Notes under the pieces: generated by a model
The model's input: only the letters and a program-made list of their open reading frames with translations
Told to the model about the DNA's origin: nothing
The model's database searches: none
Translations under genes and position numbers: made by a program
Shown: one piece after another, positions 12,606 to 21,705 of the stretch
Numbering within the stretch: the first letter of the stretch is position 1
How the letters are laid out: each line of letters starts with the position of its first letter
Assembly (NCBI RefSeq): GCF_018455725.1
Contig: NZ_JAHCLR010000004.1
Location: 1 to 64,000, forward strand
DNA from: Mycolicibacter acidiphilus
GTDB taxonomy: Bacteria; Actinomycetota; Actinomycetes; Mycobacteriales; Mycobacteriaceae
Length of the DNA stretch: 64,000 bases
Reading direction: 5' to 3'

Positions 12606-12736
12606 GGTTGCGATTTTATGTCCGTCCAGCGCAAACGATCACCGGTTATGTGCCCGACACGGCGGTGGACACCCGTTAGACTTCTGCGGATGTTTGCCAC
12701 CACAGCGCAGACCCGGTCGACGACACCTGACCGGCG

Positions 12737-13594
12737 ATGACCGACGCCGAGAACGCTGATGTCGGCCTGACCGGCCGACCCACACGGGTGATCCCCGAAC
12801 CGCAGCCCCGAACCGCGCACGGTCCGGCCAAGGTCATCGCCATGTGCAACCAGAAGGGCGGCGTCGGCAAGACCACGTCGACGATCAACATGGGTGCGGC
12901 ACTGGCCGAGTACGGCCGGCGGGTGCTGCTGGTCGACCTGGACCCGCAGGGCGCGCTCTCGGCCGGGCTGGGGGTGCCGCATTACGAGCTGGAGCACACC
13001 GTCCACAACCTGCTGGTGGAACCGCGGGTCGCGATCGACGACGTGCTGATGGAGACCCGGGTCGAGAACCTCGACCTGGTGCCCTCCAACATCGACCTGT
13101 CCGCCGCGGAGATCCAGCTGGTCAACGAGGTGGGTCGGGAGCATTCGCTGGCGCGGGCGCTGCGGCCGGTACTGGACCGCTACGACTACGTGCTGATCGA
13201 CTGCCAGCCGTCGCTGGGCCTGCTCACCGTCAACGGCCTGGCCTGCGCCGACGGCGTCATCATCCCCACCGAGTGCGAGTACTTCTCGCTGCGCGGGCTG
13301 GCGCTGCTGACCGACACCGTGGAGAAGGTCCGTGACCGGCTCAATCCGAAACTGGAGATCAGCGGCATCGTGCTCACCCGCTACGACCCGCGCCCGGTCA
13401 ACGCCCGCGAGGTGATGGCCCGGGTGGTGGAGCGTTTCGGGGATCTGGTGTTCGACACCGTGATCACCCGCACCGTCCGGTTCCCGGAGACCACGGTGGC
13501 CGGCGAGCCGATCACCAGTTGGGCCCCGAAATCCAGCGGTGCGTTGGCCTATCGTGCGCTGGCCCGCGAAGTCATCGACCGATTCGGCGCGTGA
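12737..13594 (+). CDS. ParA-family ATPase (Rv1708 type)
   Basis: 285 residues. The deviant Walker A motif is KGGVGKTTSTIN, followed by VLLVDLDPQG and YVLIDCQPSLGLLTVN, giving the ParA/Soj/MinD fold. It sits directly upstream of scpA-scpB with a 4-bp overlap (GTGA), as in M. tuberculosis Rv1708-Rv1710. This points to a chromosome organisation role rather than plasmid partition; no ParB partner is adjacent. ATG start with the mycobacterial N-terminal extension of ~30 residues. Confidence 0.92.
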   Translation: MTDAENADVGLTGRPTRVIPEPQPRTAHGPAKVIAMCNQKGGVGKTTSTINMGAALAEYGRRVLLVDLDPQGALSAGLGVPHYELEHTVHNLLVEPRVAIDDVLMETRVENLDLVPSNIDLSAAEIQLVNEVGREHSLARALRPVLDRYDYVLIDCQPSLGLLTVNGLACADGVIIPTECEYFSLRGLALLTDTVEKVRDRLNPKLEISGIVLTRYDPRPVNAREVMARVVERFGDLVFDTVITRTVRFPETTVAGEPITSWAPKSSGALAYRALAREVIDRFGA

Positions 13595-14430
13595 ACCCCG
13601 ACAGCGAACCGGCCGGCGATTCGAACACCCCGCCGGAATCGTCGGGCTTCAAGGTTCGGCTGACGAACTTCGAGGGCCCGTTCGACCTGCTGCTGCAGCT
13701 GATCTTCGCGCACCGCCTCGACGTCACCGAGGTGGCGCTGCACCAGGTCACCGACGACTTCATCGCCTACACCCGCGACGTGGGCGCACAGCTGGAGCTG
13801 GAGGAGACGACGGCGTTCCTGGTGATCGCCGCCACCCTCCTCGATCTGAAGGCGGCGCGGCTGCTGCCGTCCGGGCAGGTCGACGACGAGGAGGACCTGG
13901 CGCTGCTGGAGGTGCGCGACCTGCTGTTCGCGCGGTTGCTGCAGTACCGGGCGTTCAAGCACGTCGCGCTGATCTTCGCCGAACTGGAGGCGGCCGCACT
14001 GCGCAGCTACCCGCGGGCGGTGGCGCTGGAGGACGGGTTCGCCAATCTGCTGCCCGAGGTGATGCTGGGCGTGGACGCCGGGACGTTCGCCGAGATCGCG
14101 GCGGCGGCCTTCACACCCCGGCCGGTGCCCACGGTGGGTGTCGACCACCTGCACCGGGTGATGGTGTCGGTGCCCGAGCAGGCCGGGCTGCTGCTGGCGA
14201 TGCTGGAATCGCGCGGGACCGGCCAGTGGGCGTCGTTCTCAGACCTGGTCGCCGACTGCGTGCCGATCGAGATCGTCGGCCGGTTCCTGGCGCTGCTCGA
14301 ACTGTATCGGGCGCGGGCGGTAGCATTTGACCAGTCAGAACCACTTGGTGTGCTCCAGGTGTCGTGGACCGGAGAGCGTCCGACCGCGGGTGAATTAGTA
14401 GACCTGGTGAAAGCAGAAGCGGCCGAGTAG
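13591..14430 (+). CDS. scpA: Segregation and condensation protein A
   Basis: 279 residues from a GTG overlapping the parA stop. The kleisin N-terminal signature FEGPFDLLLQLIFAHRLDVTEV is at ~28-50, and LVIAATLLDLKAARLLP follows. The C-terminal winged-helix portion includes FSDLVADCVPIEIVGRFLALLEL. ScpA bridges the SMC heads and, with ScpB, loads and activates condensin. Its TAG stop overlaps the scpB GTG by one base, so the pair is translationally coupled. Confidence 0.94.
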   Translation: MNPDSEPAGDSNTPPESSGFKVRLTNFEGPFDLLLQLIFAHRLDVTEVALHQVTDDFIAYTRDVGAQLELEETTAFLVIAATLLDLKAARLLPSGQVDDEEDLALLEVRDLLFARLLQYRAFKHVALIFAELEAAALRSYPRAVALEDGFANLLPEVMLGVDAGTFAEIAAAAFTPRPVPTVGVDHLHRVMVSVPEQAGLLLAMLESRGTGQWASFSDLVADCVPIEIVGRFLALLELYRARAVAFDQSEPLGVLQVSWTGERPTAGELVDLVKAEAAE

Positions 14431-15206
14431 TGCAAGACCAAGAGATGATCGACGACGTTTCCGAGGCCGAGGTGTCCGAACCCGAGGCCGCGGAGTCCGA
14501 GATGCCGGGGTCCGAGGTGACCGAACCCGAGGTGGCCGGCACCGACCTGGGCATCGACGTCGCCCTGGCGCCGGAACTCGAGGACGGCGAACTGGGCTCG
14601 GTGCTGGAGGCACTGCTGCTGGTGGTGGACACCCCGGTGACCGTGGAGGCGTTGGCCAGCGCGACCGAGCAGCCCGTCTACCGGATCGCGGCGAAACTGC
14701 GGCTGATGGCCGACGAGTTCACCGCCCGCGACAGTGGGATCGACCTGCGTGAAGCCGGCGGCGGGTGGCGGCTGTACACCCGGGCGCGCTTCGCACCGTA
14801 CGTGGAACGGCTGCTGCTCGACGGGGCGCGCTCCAAGCTGACCCGCGCCGCTCTGGAGACCCTGGCCGTGGTCGCCTATCGGCAACCGGTGACCCGGGCG
14901 CGGGTCAGTGCGGTGCGCGGGGTGAACGTGGACGCGGTGATGCGGACCCTGCTGGCCCGCGGCCTGATCACCGAGGCCGGTGCGGACTCCGACACCGGCG
15001 CGGTGACGTTCGCGACCACCGAACTGTTCCTGGAGCGGCTGGGGCTGTCGTCGCTGACCGACCTGCCCGACATTGCGCCGCTGCTGCCCGACGTCGACGT
15101 GATCGACGACCTGAGCGAGTCCCTGGACTCCGAACCACGTTTCATGAAACTGGGCGGCGCACCCGCGCCGGACCAGCCGCTCGCGTTCGATGTGGATCAC
15201 GACTGA
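14430..15206 (+). CDS. scpB: Segregation and condensation protein B
   Basis: 258 residues from a GTG. The first ~45 residues are strongly acidic and low complexity (VSEAEVSEPEAAESEMPG). Two winged-helix domains follow: LGSVLEALLLVVDTPVTVEALA and LTRAALETLAVVAYRQPVTRARVSAVRGVN are diagnostic for ScpB. It dimerises on ScpA in the SMC complex. The stop overlaps the start of the next gene by one base. The acidic N-terminal tail is an actinobacterial addition of unknown role. Confidence 0.94.
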   Translation: MQDQEMIDDVSEAEVSEPEAAESEMPGSEVTEPEVAGTDLGIDVALAPELEDGELGSVLEALLLVVDTPVTVEALASATEQPVYRIAAKLRLMADEFTARDSGIDLREAGGGWRLYTRARFAPYVERLLLDGARSKLTRAALETLAVVAYRQPVTRARVSAVRGVNVDAVMRTLLARGLITEAGADSDTGAVTFATTELFLERLGLSSLTDLPDIAPLLPDVDVIDDLSESLDSEPRFMKLGGAPAPDQPLAFDVDHD

Positions 15207-15967
15207 TGGCCTTCTCCGATTCCGATCTGGAACCCGACGGTGTGCGACTGCAGAAGGTGCTGTCGCAGGCCGGTGTTGCGTCACGACGCGTGGCGGAGAA
15301 GATGATTCGCGACGGCCGGGTCGAGGTCGACGGGGTAATCGTCACCGAACTGGGCACCCGCGTCGACCCGAGCGAAGCGGTGATCCGGGTTGACGGCGCG
15401 CGGATCACGGTCGACGACACCCGGGTGTACCTGGCACTGAACAAACCGAAGGGCGTGCATTCGACGATGTCGGATGACCGCGGCAGGCCGTGCATCGGCG
15501 ACTATGTGGAGCACCGGGTTCGCGGTGACGCCAAGCTGTTTCACGTCGGCCGGCTCGACGCCGACACCGAAGGCCTGATGCTGCTGACCAACGACGGCGA
15601 ACTGGCCCACCGGCTGATGCACCCGTCCTACGCGGTGCCCAAGACCTACGTGGCGACAGTGCTCGGCTCAGTGCCGCGCGGGTTGGGCAAGAAGCTGCGT
15701 GCCGGTGTCGAACTCGACGACGGGCCGGCGAAGCTGGACGACTTCGCCGTCGTCGACACCGTGCCCGGCAAGACGCTGGTGCGGGTCACCCTGCACGAGG
15801 GCCGCAAGCGCATCGTGCGTCGGCTGCTCGCCTCGGTCGGATTTCCGGTGCAGGCGCTGGTGCGCACCGACATCGGCGCGGTGGCCCTCGGGGAGCAGCG
15901 GCCGGGCAGCATCCGGGCGCTCAACCGCAAAGAGGTCGGCGAACTGTACAAGGCGGTCGGGTTGTGA
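15206..15967 (+). CDS. Large-subunit rRNA pseudouridine synthase (RluB/RsuA family)
   Basis: 253 residues, ATG start. An N-terminal S4 domain ([22 protein letters not shown], ~12-75) is followed by the RsuA-type catalytic domain with the Asp motif [20 protein letters not shown] and the motif [19 protein letters not shown]. The family isomerises uridine 2605-type positions in 23S rRNA (RluB) or 516 in 16S rRNA (RsuA); the length and the Rv1711 context favour RluB. It is coupled to scpB and to cmk. Confidence 0.92.
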   Translation: MAFSDSDLEPDGVRLQKVLSQAGVASRRVAEKMIRDGRVEVDGVIVTELGTRVDPSEAVIRVDGARITVDDTRVYLALNKPKGVHSTMSDDRGRPCIGDYVEHRVRGDAKLFHVGRLDADTEGLMLLTNDGELAHRLMHPSYAVPKTYVATVLGSVPRGLGKKLRAGVELDDGPAKLDDFAVVDTVPGKTLVRVTLHEGRKRIVRRLLASVGFPVQALVRTDIGAVALGEQRPGSIRALNRKEVGELYKAVGL

Positions 15968-16692
15968 GTAGAACGAGCGGAGGGAGCGCAGCGACCGACG
16001 GGAGTGTCACGAACCGGGAAACGCCGAGCGCCGTGACGATCGCCGTGGACGGGCCGGCCGGCACCGGGAAGTCCTCGGTGTCAAAGGGATTGGCGGCCGC
16101 GATCGGCGCCCGCTACCTGGACACCGGTGCCATGTACCGGATCGTGACGCTGGCCGTGCTGCGTGCCGGTGTCGCTCTCGATGACGTCGCGGCGATCGGT
16201 GCGGTTGCCGACGGCGTGCAGCTGTCGGTGGATCAGGACCGTGCTTACCTTGCCGGCGAAGACGTTTCGACGCTGATCCGCGGCGACGACGTGACCGCGG
16301 CGGTGTCGGCGGTGTCGGCGGTGCCCGCGGTGCGCACCCGCCTGGTCGCGGTGCAGCGGCAACTGGCTGCCGGCGGCGGCGTGGTGGTCGAGGGCCGCGA
16401 CATCGGCACGGTGGTGCTACCGGACGCCGACCTGAAGATCTTCCTGACCGCCTCGGCGGAGACCCGGGCGCAGCGGCGCAACGACCAGAATGTCGCCGCC
16501 GGCCTGCCCGACGACCACGACGGCGTGCTGGCCGACGTGCGTCGGCGCGACCACCTGGATTCCACCCGGGCGACGTCACCGCTGCGCGCCGCCGATGACG
16601 CGGTGACCGTGGATACCAGTGCGATGACGCAGGAACAGGTGATCGACCGCCTGCGGCAACTGGTCGAAGAACACTGTGGGGCGATCCGATGA
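15964..16692 (+). CDS. cmk: Cytidylate kinase
   Basis: 242 residues if the GTG overlapping the rluB stop is used; the conserved protein begins [19 protein letters not shown], and a GTG at 16033 would start there. The extra 23 residues ([15 protein letters not shown]...) resemble no CMK domain, so the upstream start is provisional. P-loop [41 protein letters not shown] and the lid RRNDQ are present. It phosphorylates CMP and dCMP. The gene overlaps der by 4 bp. Confidence 0.93.
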   Translation: MSRTSGGSAATDGSVTNRETPSAVTIAVDGPAGTGKSSVSKGLAAAIGARYLDTGAMYRIVTLAVLRAGVALDDVAAIGAVADGVQLSVDQDRAYLAGEDVSTLIRGDDVTAAVSAVSAVPAVRTRLVAVQRQLAAGGGVVVEGRDIGTVVLPDADLKIFLTASAETRAQRRNDQNVAAGLPDDHDGVLADVRRRDHLDSTRATSPLRAADDAVTVDTSAMTQEQVIDRLRQLVEEHCGAIR

Positions 16693-18101
16693 CTGACGGC
16701 ACCTGGACCGATGAGAGCGACTGGGAGATCGCCGGAGACTTCGGCGATCTCGACGAACTCGGTGAGGAGTCCGGCCCGCCGCCGGTGGTGGCCGTGGTGG
16801 GCCGGCCGAACGTCGGGAAATCGACTCTGGTCAACCGGATCCTGGGCCGTCGCGAAGCGGTGGTGCAGGACCTGCCCGGGGTGACCCGTGACCGGGTGTC
16901 CTACGACGCGCTGTGGACCGGACGTCGGTTCATGGTGCAGGACACCGGTGGCTGGGAGCCCGACGCCAAGGGGTTGCAGCAGTTGGTCGCCGAGCAGGCC
17001 GCGGTGGCGATGCGTACCGCCGACGCGGTGATCCTGGTGGTCGACTCGGTCGTCGGCGCCACCGCCGGTGACGAAGCCGCCGCCCGTATCCTGCGCCGCT
17101 CCGGCAAGCCGGTGTTCTTGGCCGCCAACAAGGTTGACGGTGAGCGCGGCGAGGCCGATGCCGCGGCGCTGTGGTCGCTGGGGCTGGGTCAGCCGCACGC
17201 GGTCAGCGCGCTGCACGGCCGCGGCGTCGCCGATCTGCTCGATGACGTGATCGCGGTGCTGCCCACCGTCTCCGAACTGGCGGGCGGTGGCGGTGGTGGG
17301 CCGCGCCGGGTGGCGCTGGTCGGCAAGCCGAACGTCGGCAAGAGTTCGCTGCTGAACCGGTTGGCCGGTGACGAGCGCTCGGTGGTGCACGACATGGCCG
17401 GCACCACCGTCGACCCGGTGGACTCGCTGATCGAAATGGACGGCAAGATCTGGCGTTTCGTCGACACCGCCGGGCTGCGCCGCAAGGTGGGGCAGGCCAG
17501 CGGCCACGAGTTCTACGCATCGGTGCGCACCCACGGCGCGATCGACGCCGCCGAAGTGGTGATCGTGCTGGTCGACTCGTCGCAGCCGCTCACCGAACAG
17601 GACCAGCGGGTGATCTCGATGGTGGTCGAGGCCGGCCGTGCGGTGGTGCTGGCCTACAACAAGTGGGACCTGGTCGACGAGGACCGGCGCTACGTGCTGG
17701 ACAAGGAGATCGACCGGGACATGGCCCGGCTGGCGTGGGCGCCGCGGGTCAACATCTCGGCGAAAACCGGTCGTGCCGTGCAGAAACTGGTGCCCGCACT
17801 GGAGACCGCACTGGCATCCTGGGACACCCGGATCTCCACCGGGCAGCTCAACAACTGGCTCAAAGAGGTCATCGCCGCCACCCCGCCGCCGGCGCGAGGC
17901 GGCCGGGCACCGCGGGTGCTGTTCGCCACCCAGGCCGCGGCGCGTCCACCGACGTTCGTGCTGTTCACCACCGGATTCCTGGAAGCCGGGTATCGGCGAT
18001 TCCTGGAACGGCGGCTGCGGGAGACCTTCGGGTTCGAGGGCAGCCCGATCCGGATCAACGTGCGGATGCGAGAGAAGCGCGGCGCAAAGCGCACCCACTG
18101 A
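16689..18101 (+). CDS. der: Ribosome biogenesis GTPase Der (EngA)
   Basis: 470 residues with the two tandem G domains unique to Der: [13 protein letters not shown] with DTGGWE and NKVDGE in the first, [13 protein letters not shown] with DTAGLRRK and YNKWDLVDE in the second. A C-terminal KH-like domain ([23 protein letters not shown]) completes it. It assists 50S subunit assembly. ATG start overlaps cmk, so scpA-scpB-rluB-cmk-der read as one long co-transcribed block. Confidence 0.95.
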   Translation: MTDGTWTDESDWEIAGDFGDLDELGEESGPPPVVAVVGRPNVGKSTLVNRILGRREAVVQDLPGVTRDRVSYDALWTGRRFMVQDTGGWEPDAKGLQQLVAEQAAVAMRTADAVILVVDSVVGATAGDEAAARILRRSGKPVFLAANKVDGERGEADAAALWSLGLGQPHAVSALHGRGVADLLDDVIAVLPTVSELAGGGGGGPRRVALVGKPNVGKSSLLNRLAGDERSVVHDMAGTTVDPVDSLIEMDGKIWRFVDTAGLRRKVGQASGHEFYASVRTHGAIDAAEVVIVLVDSSQPLTEQDQRVISMVVEAGRAVVLAYNKWDLVDEDRRYVLDKEIDRDMARLAWAPRVNISAKTGRAVQKLVPALETALASWDTRISTGQLNNWLKEVIAATPPPARGGRAPRVLFATQAAARPPTFVLFTTGFLEAGYRRFLERRLRETFGFEGSPIRINVRMREKRGAKRTH

Positions 18102-18120
18102 CTCCCGTAGGGTCCTGTAA

Positions 18121-18903
18121 GTGCCTGTCTCCGAAATCCTGCTGATCATCCTGGCCGGGGTCGGCGCGGGCGCGGTCAACTCACTGGTCGGCTCCGGCAC
18201 CCTGATCACGTTCCCGACGCTGGTGACCCTCGGCTTCCCGCCGCTGACCGCCACCATCTCCAACTCGATCGGCCTGGTGGCCGGGGGAGTCTCGGGAACC
18301 TGGGCGTACCGCCGGGAACTGCGCGGGCAGTGGAATCGGCTGCGCTGGCAGATCCCCGGGTCGCTGATCGGGGCGATGTTCGGGGCGTATCTGCTGCTGC
18401 ACCTGCCCGAAAGCGTCTTCAACCGGGTGGTGCCGGCGCTGCTGGTCGGCGCACTGGCGCTGGTGGTGGTGGGCCCGCGGGTGCAGGCCGCCGCGCAGCG
18501 CCGGGCCGAGGCGGCCGGTCGCTCCGTCGACCATCTCAGTCGCGGCCGACTGCTGGCGCTGACGGCCGGCACGTTCGGGGTCGCGGTCTACGGCGGCTAT
18601 TTCTCCGCGGCGCAGGGCATTCTGCTGATCGGCGTGATGGGCATCCTGCTGCCGGAGTCGATGCAGCGGATGAACGCCGCCAAGGTGCTGCTCACGCTGA
18701 TCGTGAATGTGGTTGCCGCACTGGCATACACGCTGACCGCGTTCGACCGGATCAGCTGGCCGGCAGCCGGGCTGATCGCGGTCGGCTCCCTGATCGGCGG
18801 CTACCTGGGCGGGCACTACGGGCGACGGCTGTCACCGAATGCGCTGCGGGCGGTGATCCTGGTGGTCGGGTCGATCGGGCTGTACCGCCTGCTGGCAGTG
18901 TGA
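18121..18903 (+). CDS. TSUP/TauE-SafE family membrane transporter
   Basis: 260 residues from a GTG 19 bp after der. It has about eight hydrophobic helices, including SEILLIILAGVGAGAVNSLV at the N-terminus with the family motif GAVNSLVGSGTLITFPTL, and the internal repeat half LLALTAGTFGVAVYGGYFSAAQG. The family (DUF81) exports or imports sulfite, sulfoacetate or similar sulfur anions; the substrate cannot be assigned here. It ends 4 bp from the convergent patatin gene. Confidence 0.88.
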   Translation: MPVSEILLIILAGVGAGAVNSLVGSGTLITFPTLVTLGFPPLTATISNSIGLVAGGVSGTWAYRRELRGQWNRLRWQIPGSLIGAMFGAYLLLHLPESVFNRVVPALLVGALALVVVGPRVQAAAQRRAEAAGRSVDHLSRGRLLALTAGTFGVAVYGGYFSAAQGILLIGVMGILLPESMQRMNAAKVLLTLIVNVVAALAYTLTAFDRISWPAAGLIAVGSLIGGYLGGHYGRRLSPNALRAVILVVGSIGLYRLLAV

Positions 18904-18907
18904 TGCG

Positions 18908-20611
18908 TCAGCGGCCGCGTCGTTCCCGTCGTCGTTCCCGCCAGTTCGCGTAGCGGGTGCGCGGTGCGCGCACCGCGGCCATCACCTTGCTCATCGACGC
19001 TGCCCGCGCCGCGCCCTCGCCGGGCGGTTCCGGCGCCGGCGCTGGGGCGGGTTGGTCGGTCCACCAGATCGGTTCCAGCAGTGCGGAGATCACCGGGACG
19101 GCGTGCTCGACACTGTCCCGACCCCAACTGCAGGCCCGATCGATGGTGGGTGCCGACGGCGCCAGGTTCACCGGTGACAGCGTCGGGGAGAACCGGACCA
19201 GATGATCGGCGTAGGGGGCGTTGCGCACCATCTGCAGCTGAATGGCCTGGGTGATCGGCACCAGCCACAGGTGTTTCGGATCCCACTGCGGGTGAAAGCA
19301 ATCGAACGCCAGATAGCAAGCGTTGCGGGTGCCCAGCCGCCCGTCGCGGACCCGCTTCCAGGCCAGTTCGACCGGGACGTTGCTGGCGGCGCCGCCGTCG
19401 ACCAGCGCACCGACGTCGTTGTCGGCGAGGAACGCGTCGAACAGCGGTTCCATCGCCGGGTCCTTGGTCTCGTGGTGCAGCACGCCGGGGATCGCCGAGG
19501 AGAACGATGCCGCGTCGACGACGTTGACGTCCAGGTCCGGATCGTCGCCGCCGATGACGAGCGGGGTGGTCACCCGGGGGTCGATGAACGCCGCGGTCTG
19601 CCACAGCCGGGTCGCCACCTGCGGGCCCAGACCGATCGGCAGGTAGGGGAGGGATCGCAGCTTCAACGCGGCCAGACGCTGGTTGCGGTAGCGCGACGGC
19701 AACGCGGCGAACGGCTGGCGGCGCACCCCGGCGACCACCGCGTCGAACGGGATGGCCAGATCCGACATCCGCATCGGGGCGCCGTCCTCACGCCGGAACA
19801 TCGCATCGGCGAACGTGTCGAAGTTCAGCGAGAACACCCCGGTCAGCCCATGCCGTCGACGCAGCCGCTCCTGGCCGAGGATCGCGCCGTAGGACACCGT
19901 CTTGGCCCATTCGACGTACTCCTCGATGGGCACCGGCAGGGTGCGGGCGACGACGGCGCTGAGAATCGACCCGAACGACGAACCGATCAGGTAGTCCGGG
20001 GTCAGACCGGCCTCCAGCAGCCGTTGCGCGCCACCGATGTAGACGAATCCGGCACCCCCGCCGCCGCCCAGCACCGTGACCAGTTTCTTGTGGCCGACCT
20101 CGGCATCGAGTTCGGCCAGCGAGAACTCGTTGCCGTGCCGCTGCGCCAACAGGCTGCGCTGCTCATCCTGGCCGGAGATCAGCCCCTCCAGCGCATCGCG
20201 TGCCGTGCTCAGCGCGGTGACCGGATCGCGTTCCGCACGCAGCGGGCCGTGCAGCGCCTCGATGACCTGGGTGCGCCATGCGGTCAGCTCCGCCCCGACC
20301 GACACGTCCCCGCGGCCCCGTTTGCCGCCCGGTCCGGCCGCGCCGGGCTCGAAGTCGGTGAGCCGGGCGAAGTTCAGCAGATACCGCAGCCGTCGCAGCT
20401 GCTCGGCGTTGAGCACATCGGGGTGACGCAGGTGATGGCGGACCAGGCGGTTCTCCATCTTCTGCAGCAGCAGGACCGTGTCACCGGTGTCCGGGACGTC
20501 GACGACCTCGGCGTCGTCCCCGCCGAGGTTCCCGGGGTCGGCGTCCGCGTCGGCTGCTGCATCGCGGCGGCCGACGAGGTTCAGCAACGCATCGCCGAAG
20601 GGGATATCCAT
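18908..20611 (-). CDS. Patatin-like phospholipase family protein, large
   Basis: 567 residues. A patatin hydrolase core begins near residue 180: the oxyanion loop GGGGGAGFVYIGG, the nucleophile elbow GSSFGS (Ser in GxSxG-like context), and the aspartate motif LVDGGAASNVPVELAW. The ~170-residue N-terminus is charged and helical, and the C-terminus ends in an Arg-rich tail (RERRRERRGR). It probably hydrolyses acyl esters of lipids; the target is unknown. It is the last chromosomal gene before the tRNA and is transcribed away from it. Confidence 0.82.
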   Translation of the reverse strand: MDIPFGDALLNLVGRRDAAADADADPGNLGGDDAEVVDVPDTGDTVLLLQKMENRLVRHHLRHPDVLNAEQLRRLRYLLNFARLTDFEPGAAGPGGKRGRGDVSVGAELTAWRTQVIEALHGPLRAERDPVTALSTARDALEGLISGQDEQRSLLAQRHGNEFSLAELDAEVGHKKLVTVLGGGGGAGFVYIGGAQRLLEAGLTPDYLIGSSFGSILSAVVARTLPVPIEEYVEWAKTVSYGAILGQERLRRRHGLTGVFSLNFDTFADAMFRREDGAPMRMSDLAIPFDAVVAGVRRQPFAALPSRYRNQRLAALKLRSLPYLPIGLGPQVATRLWQTAAFIDPRVTTPLVIGGDDPDLDVNVVDAASFSSAIPGVLHHETKDPAMEPLFDAFLADNDVGALVDGGAASNVPVELAWKRVRDGRLGTRNACYLAFDCFHPQWDPKHLWLVPITQAIQLQMVRNAPYADHLVRFSPTLSPVNLAPSAPTIDRACSWGRDSVEHAVPVISALLEPIWWTDQPAPAPAPEPPGEGAARAASMSKVMAAVRAPRTRYANWRERRRERRGR

Positions 20612-20844
20612 GAAGTCCGTTCGCTGGTGGTGGTCAGACGGCCACGACGTCGATCAACCCGCTGAGCCCAGCGAAGTCGACCGCGTTGCGAGTCTAGAGC
20701 CGGGCCGGGGGTGCGTGCGCGGTGGCCGTGGCTTGTGGCGATGGCCTCTCCGGGGTGGTGTTTGACGACGGGCGGTGCGGATTCCAGGTTCCCGGTGGGG
20801 TTGCGGTAGGCTTTCGACCTGCTGCCAGGCTTCATCGGCGGCAT

Positions 20845-20918
20845 CGGGCTGTGGCGCAGTTTGGTAGCGCACTTGACTGGGGGTCAAGTGGTCGCAGGTT
20901 CAAATCCTGTCAGCCCGA
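20845..20918 (+). tRNA. tRNA-Pro (anticodon GGG)
   Basis: The 7-bp acceptor stem CGGGCTG/CAGCCCG pairs perfectly, the anticodon arm is CTTGA-CTGGGGG-TCAAG with GGG in positions 34-36, the T arm is GCAGG-TTCAAAT-CCTGT, and the discriminator is A. CCA is not encoded. From the anticodon loop to past the 3' end the sequence is the 56-bp attL repeat, so integration regenerated an intact tRNA gene. Confidence 0.96.
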
Positions 20919-20931
20919 CGCAGGTCAGAGG
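20876..20931 (+). repeat. attL: 56-bp direct repeat
   Basis: Identical over 56 bp to 47403-47458. It begins ACTGGGGGTCAAG in the anticodon loop and ends GACGCAGGTCAGAGG thirteen bases past the tRNA. The sequences diverge immediately on both sides. The anticodon-loop location is the usual crossover point for tyrosine integrases using tRNA genes. Confidence 0.95.
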
Positions 20932-20959
20932 CGGTTTCGGAGAAATTCGAGACCGCCTC
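20928..20959 (+). terminator. Hairpin downstream of tRNA-Pro
   Basis: GAGGCGGTTTC pairs with GAGACCGCCTC across a 10-base loop, with one G-T wobble, followed by a T-containing stretch (CATCATTTTG). It begins inside attL and continues into the element, so the element supplies the tRNA's terminator. A similar hairpin follows attR at 47456-47485. Confidence 0.7.
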
Positions 20960-20968
20960 TCATCATTT

Positions 20969-21020
20969 TGACCACCACTGGTGACCACCACTGGTGACCA
21001 GTGGTGGTGACCACCACTGG
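20969..21020. promoter_or_regulatory. Left arm repeats TGACCACCACTGG
   Basis: Three direct copies of TGACCACCACTGG start at 20969, 20982 and 21008. An inverted copy lies between the second and third, forming a palindrome with 11-bp arms (20984-20994 and 20998-21008). The same motif occurs near attR (47269-47311). Placement just inside both att sites suggests arm-type sites for integrase or excisionase; that is inference. Confidence 0.65.
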
Positions 21021-21036
21021 GCGAAGGAAGAGGGCT

Positions 21037-21705
21037 GTGACTCGGGTTGTCGGCAGGTTTTTCAGAGGGTGTGCGGTCGTCGCAGCAGCGTTGTCATTAG
21101 CGTCGTGCTCTCACGGCTCGCAACCAAGTGCGTCGCCATCCACTGGAGCGCTCGTCCCAGAAGATCGCTTCGACTCCCTATTCCTCAGCGTGGGCGAGCT
21201 GGGCGCTTTGATCGGATTGCCGATCTCCGATAGCTCGACGACCGAAGGTCGGCCCGATCCGGCCATCAACCACACCCAGGACGACATCAAAGTCCCTTGC
21301 GAGATGCTCAAGACCGCGTTGGTAAGCCAAAACGTCTACGGGACTGACTTCACCAGGTACAGGCTCGTTAGCCAATCCGCGTCGCAGGGTCACGGCCAGA
21401 TTGACTACACGGTTGCCCTCTACCCTGACGCCGCTAAGTCCACCGCTGCGTTCCAGCATCTTGCCGATGGCTTCCATACGTGTCGGCTGAATGGTGGGCG
21501 TAACGGAGCGTTCTCCCTCGGTGAGGATTCTTCCACGAAGCTGACATGGACCGTTCCGATGGCTGGCGATGATGCGATCTGCGCTACCAATGCCAGGATC
21601 ACCAGCAATGTAGTGATCACGACCAGAACCTGTATGCCGAAGAGCAACGCCGGGGACGCGGCGGAGAAGATCGGTGACGCGATTGATGCGAGGGCCGGAG
21701 GCTAA
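21037..21705 (+). CDS. Lipoprotein with PknH-type extracellular sensor-like domain
   Basis: 222 residues from GTG 21037, chosen because GAAGGAAGAGG lies just upstream and because it gives a standard lipoprotein signal peptide ending LASC (Cys24). The mature part has the features of the PknH_C sensor family seen in mycobacterial lipoproteins: LFLSVGELGALIG, a conserved Cys (KVPCEML), ALYPDAAKSTAAFQHLADGFHTC, and later Cys residues in DDAICATN and TRTCMPK. It would sit on the outer face of the membrane. It is the first gene inside attL and ends convergently on the integrase. Surface exclusion or host-range function is possible but speculative. Confidence 0.72.
   Translation: MTRVVGRFFRGCAVVAAALSLASCSHGSQPSASPSTGALVPEDRFDSLFLSVGELGALIGLPISDSSTTEGRPDPAINHTQDDIKVPCEMLKTALVSQNVYGTDFTRYRLVSQSASQGHGQIDYTVALYPDAAKSTAAFQHLADGFHTCRLNGGRNGAFSLGEDSSTKLTWTVPMAGDDAICATNARITSNVVITTRTCMPKSNAGDAAEKIGDAIDARAGG

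Noticed and set aside
11739-12740. A 333-codon plus-strand open frame opposite the O-methyltransferase
   Set aside because: It overlaps the end of xerD and runs through the methyltransferase antisense; the methyltransferase has strong SAM motifs on the other strand.
12737-13594. Plasmid partition ParA from a mobile element
   Set aside because: It lies in the conserved Rv1708-Rv1710 block coupled to scpA-scpB, far from the element and without a ParB or centromere-like repeat nearby.
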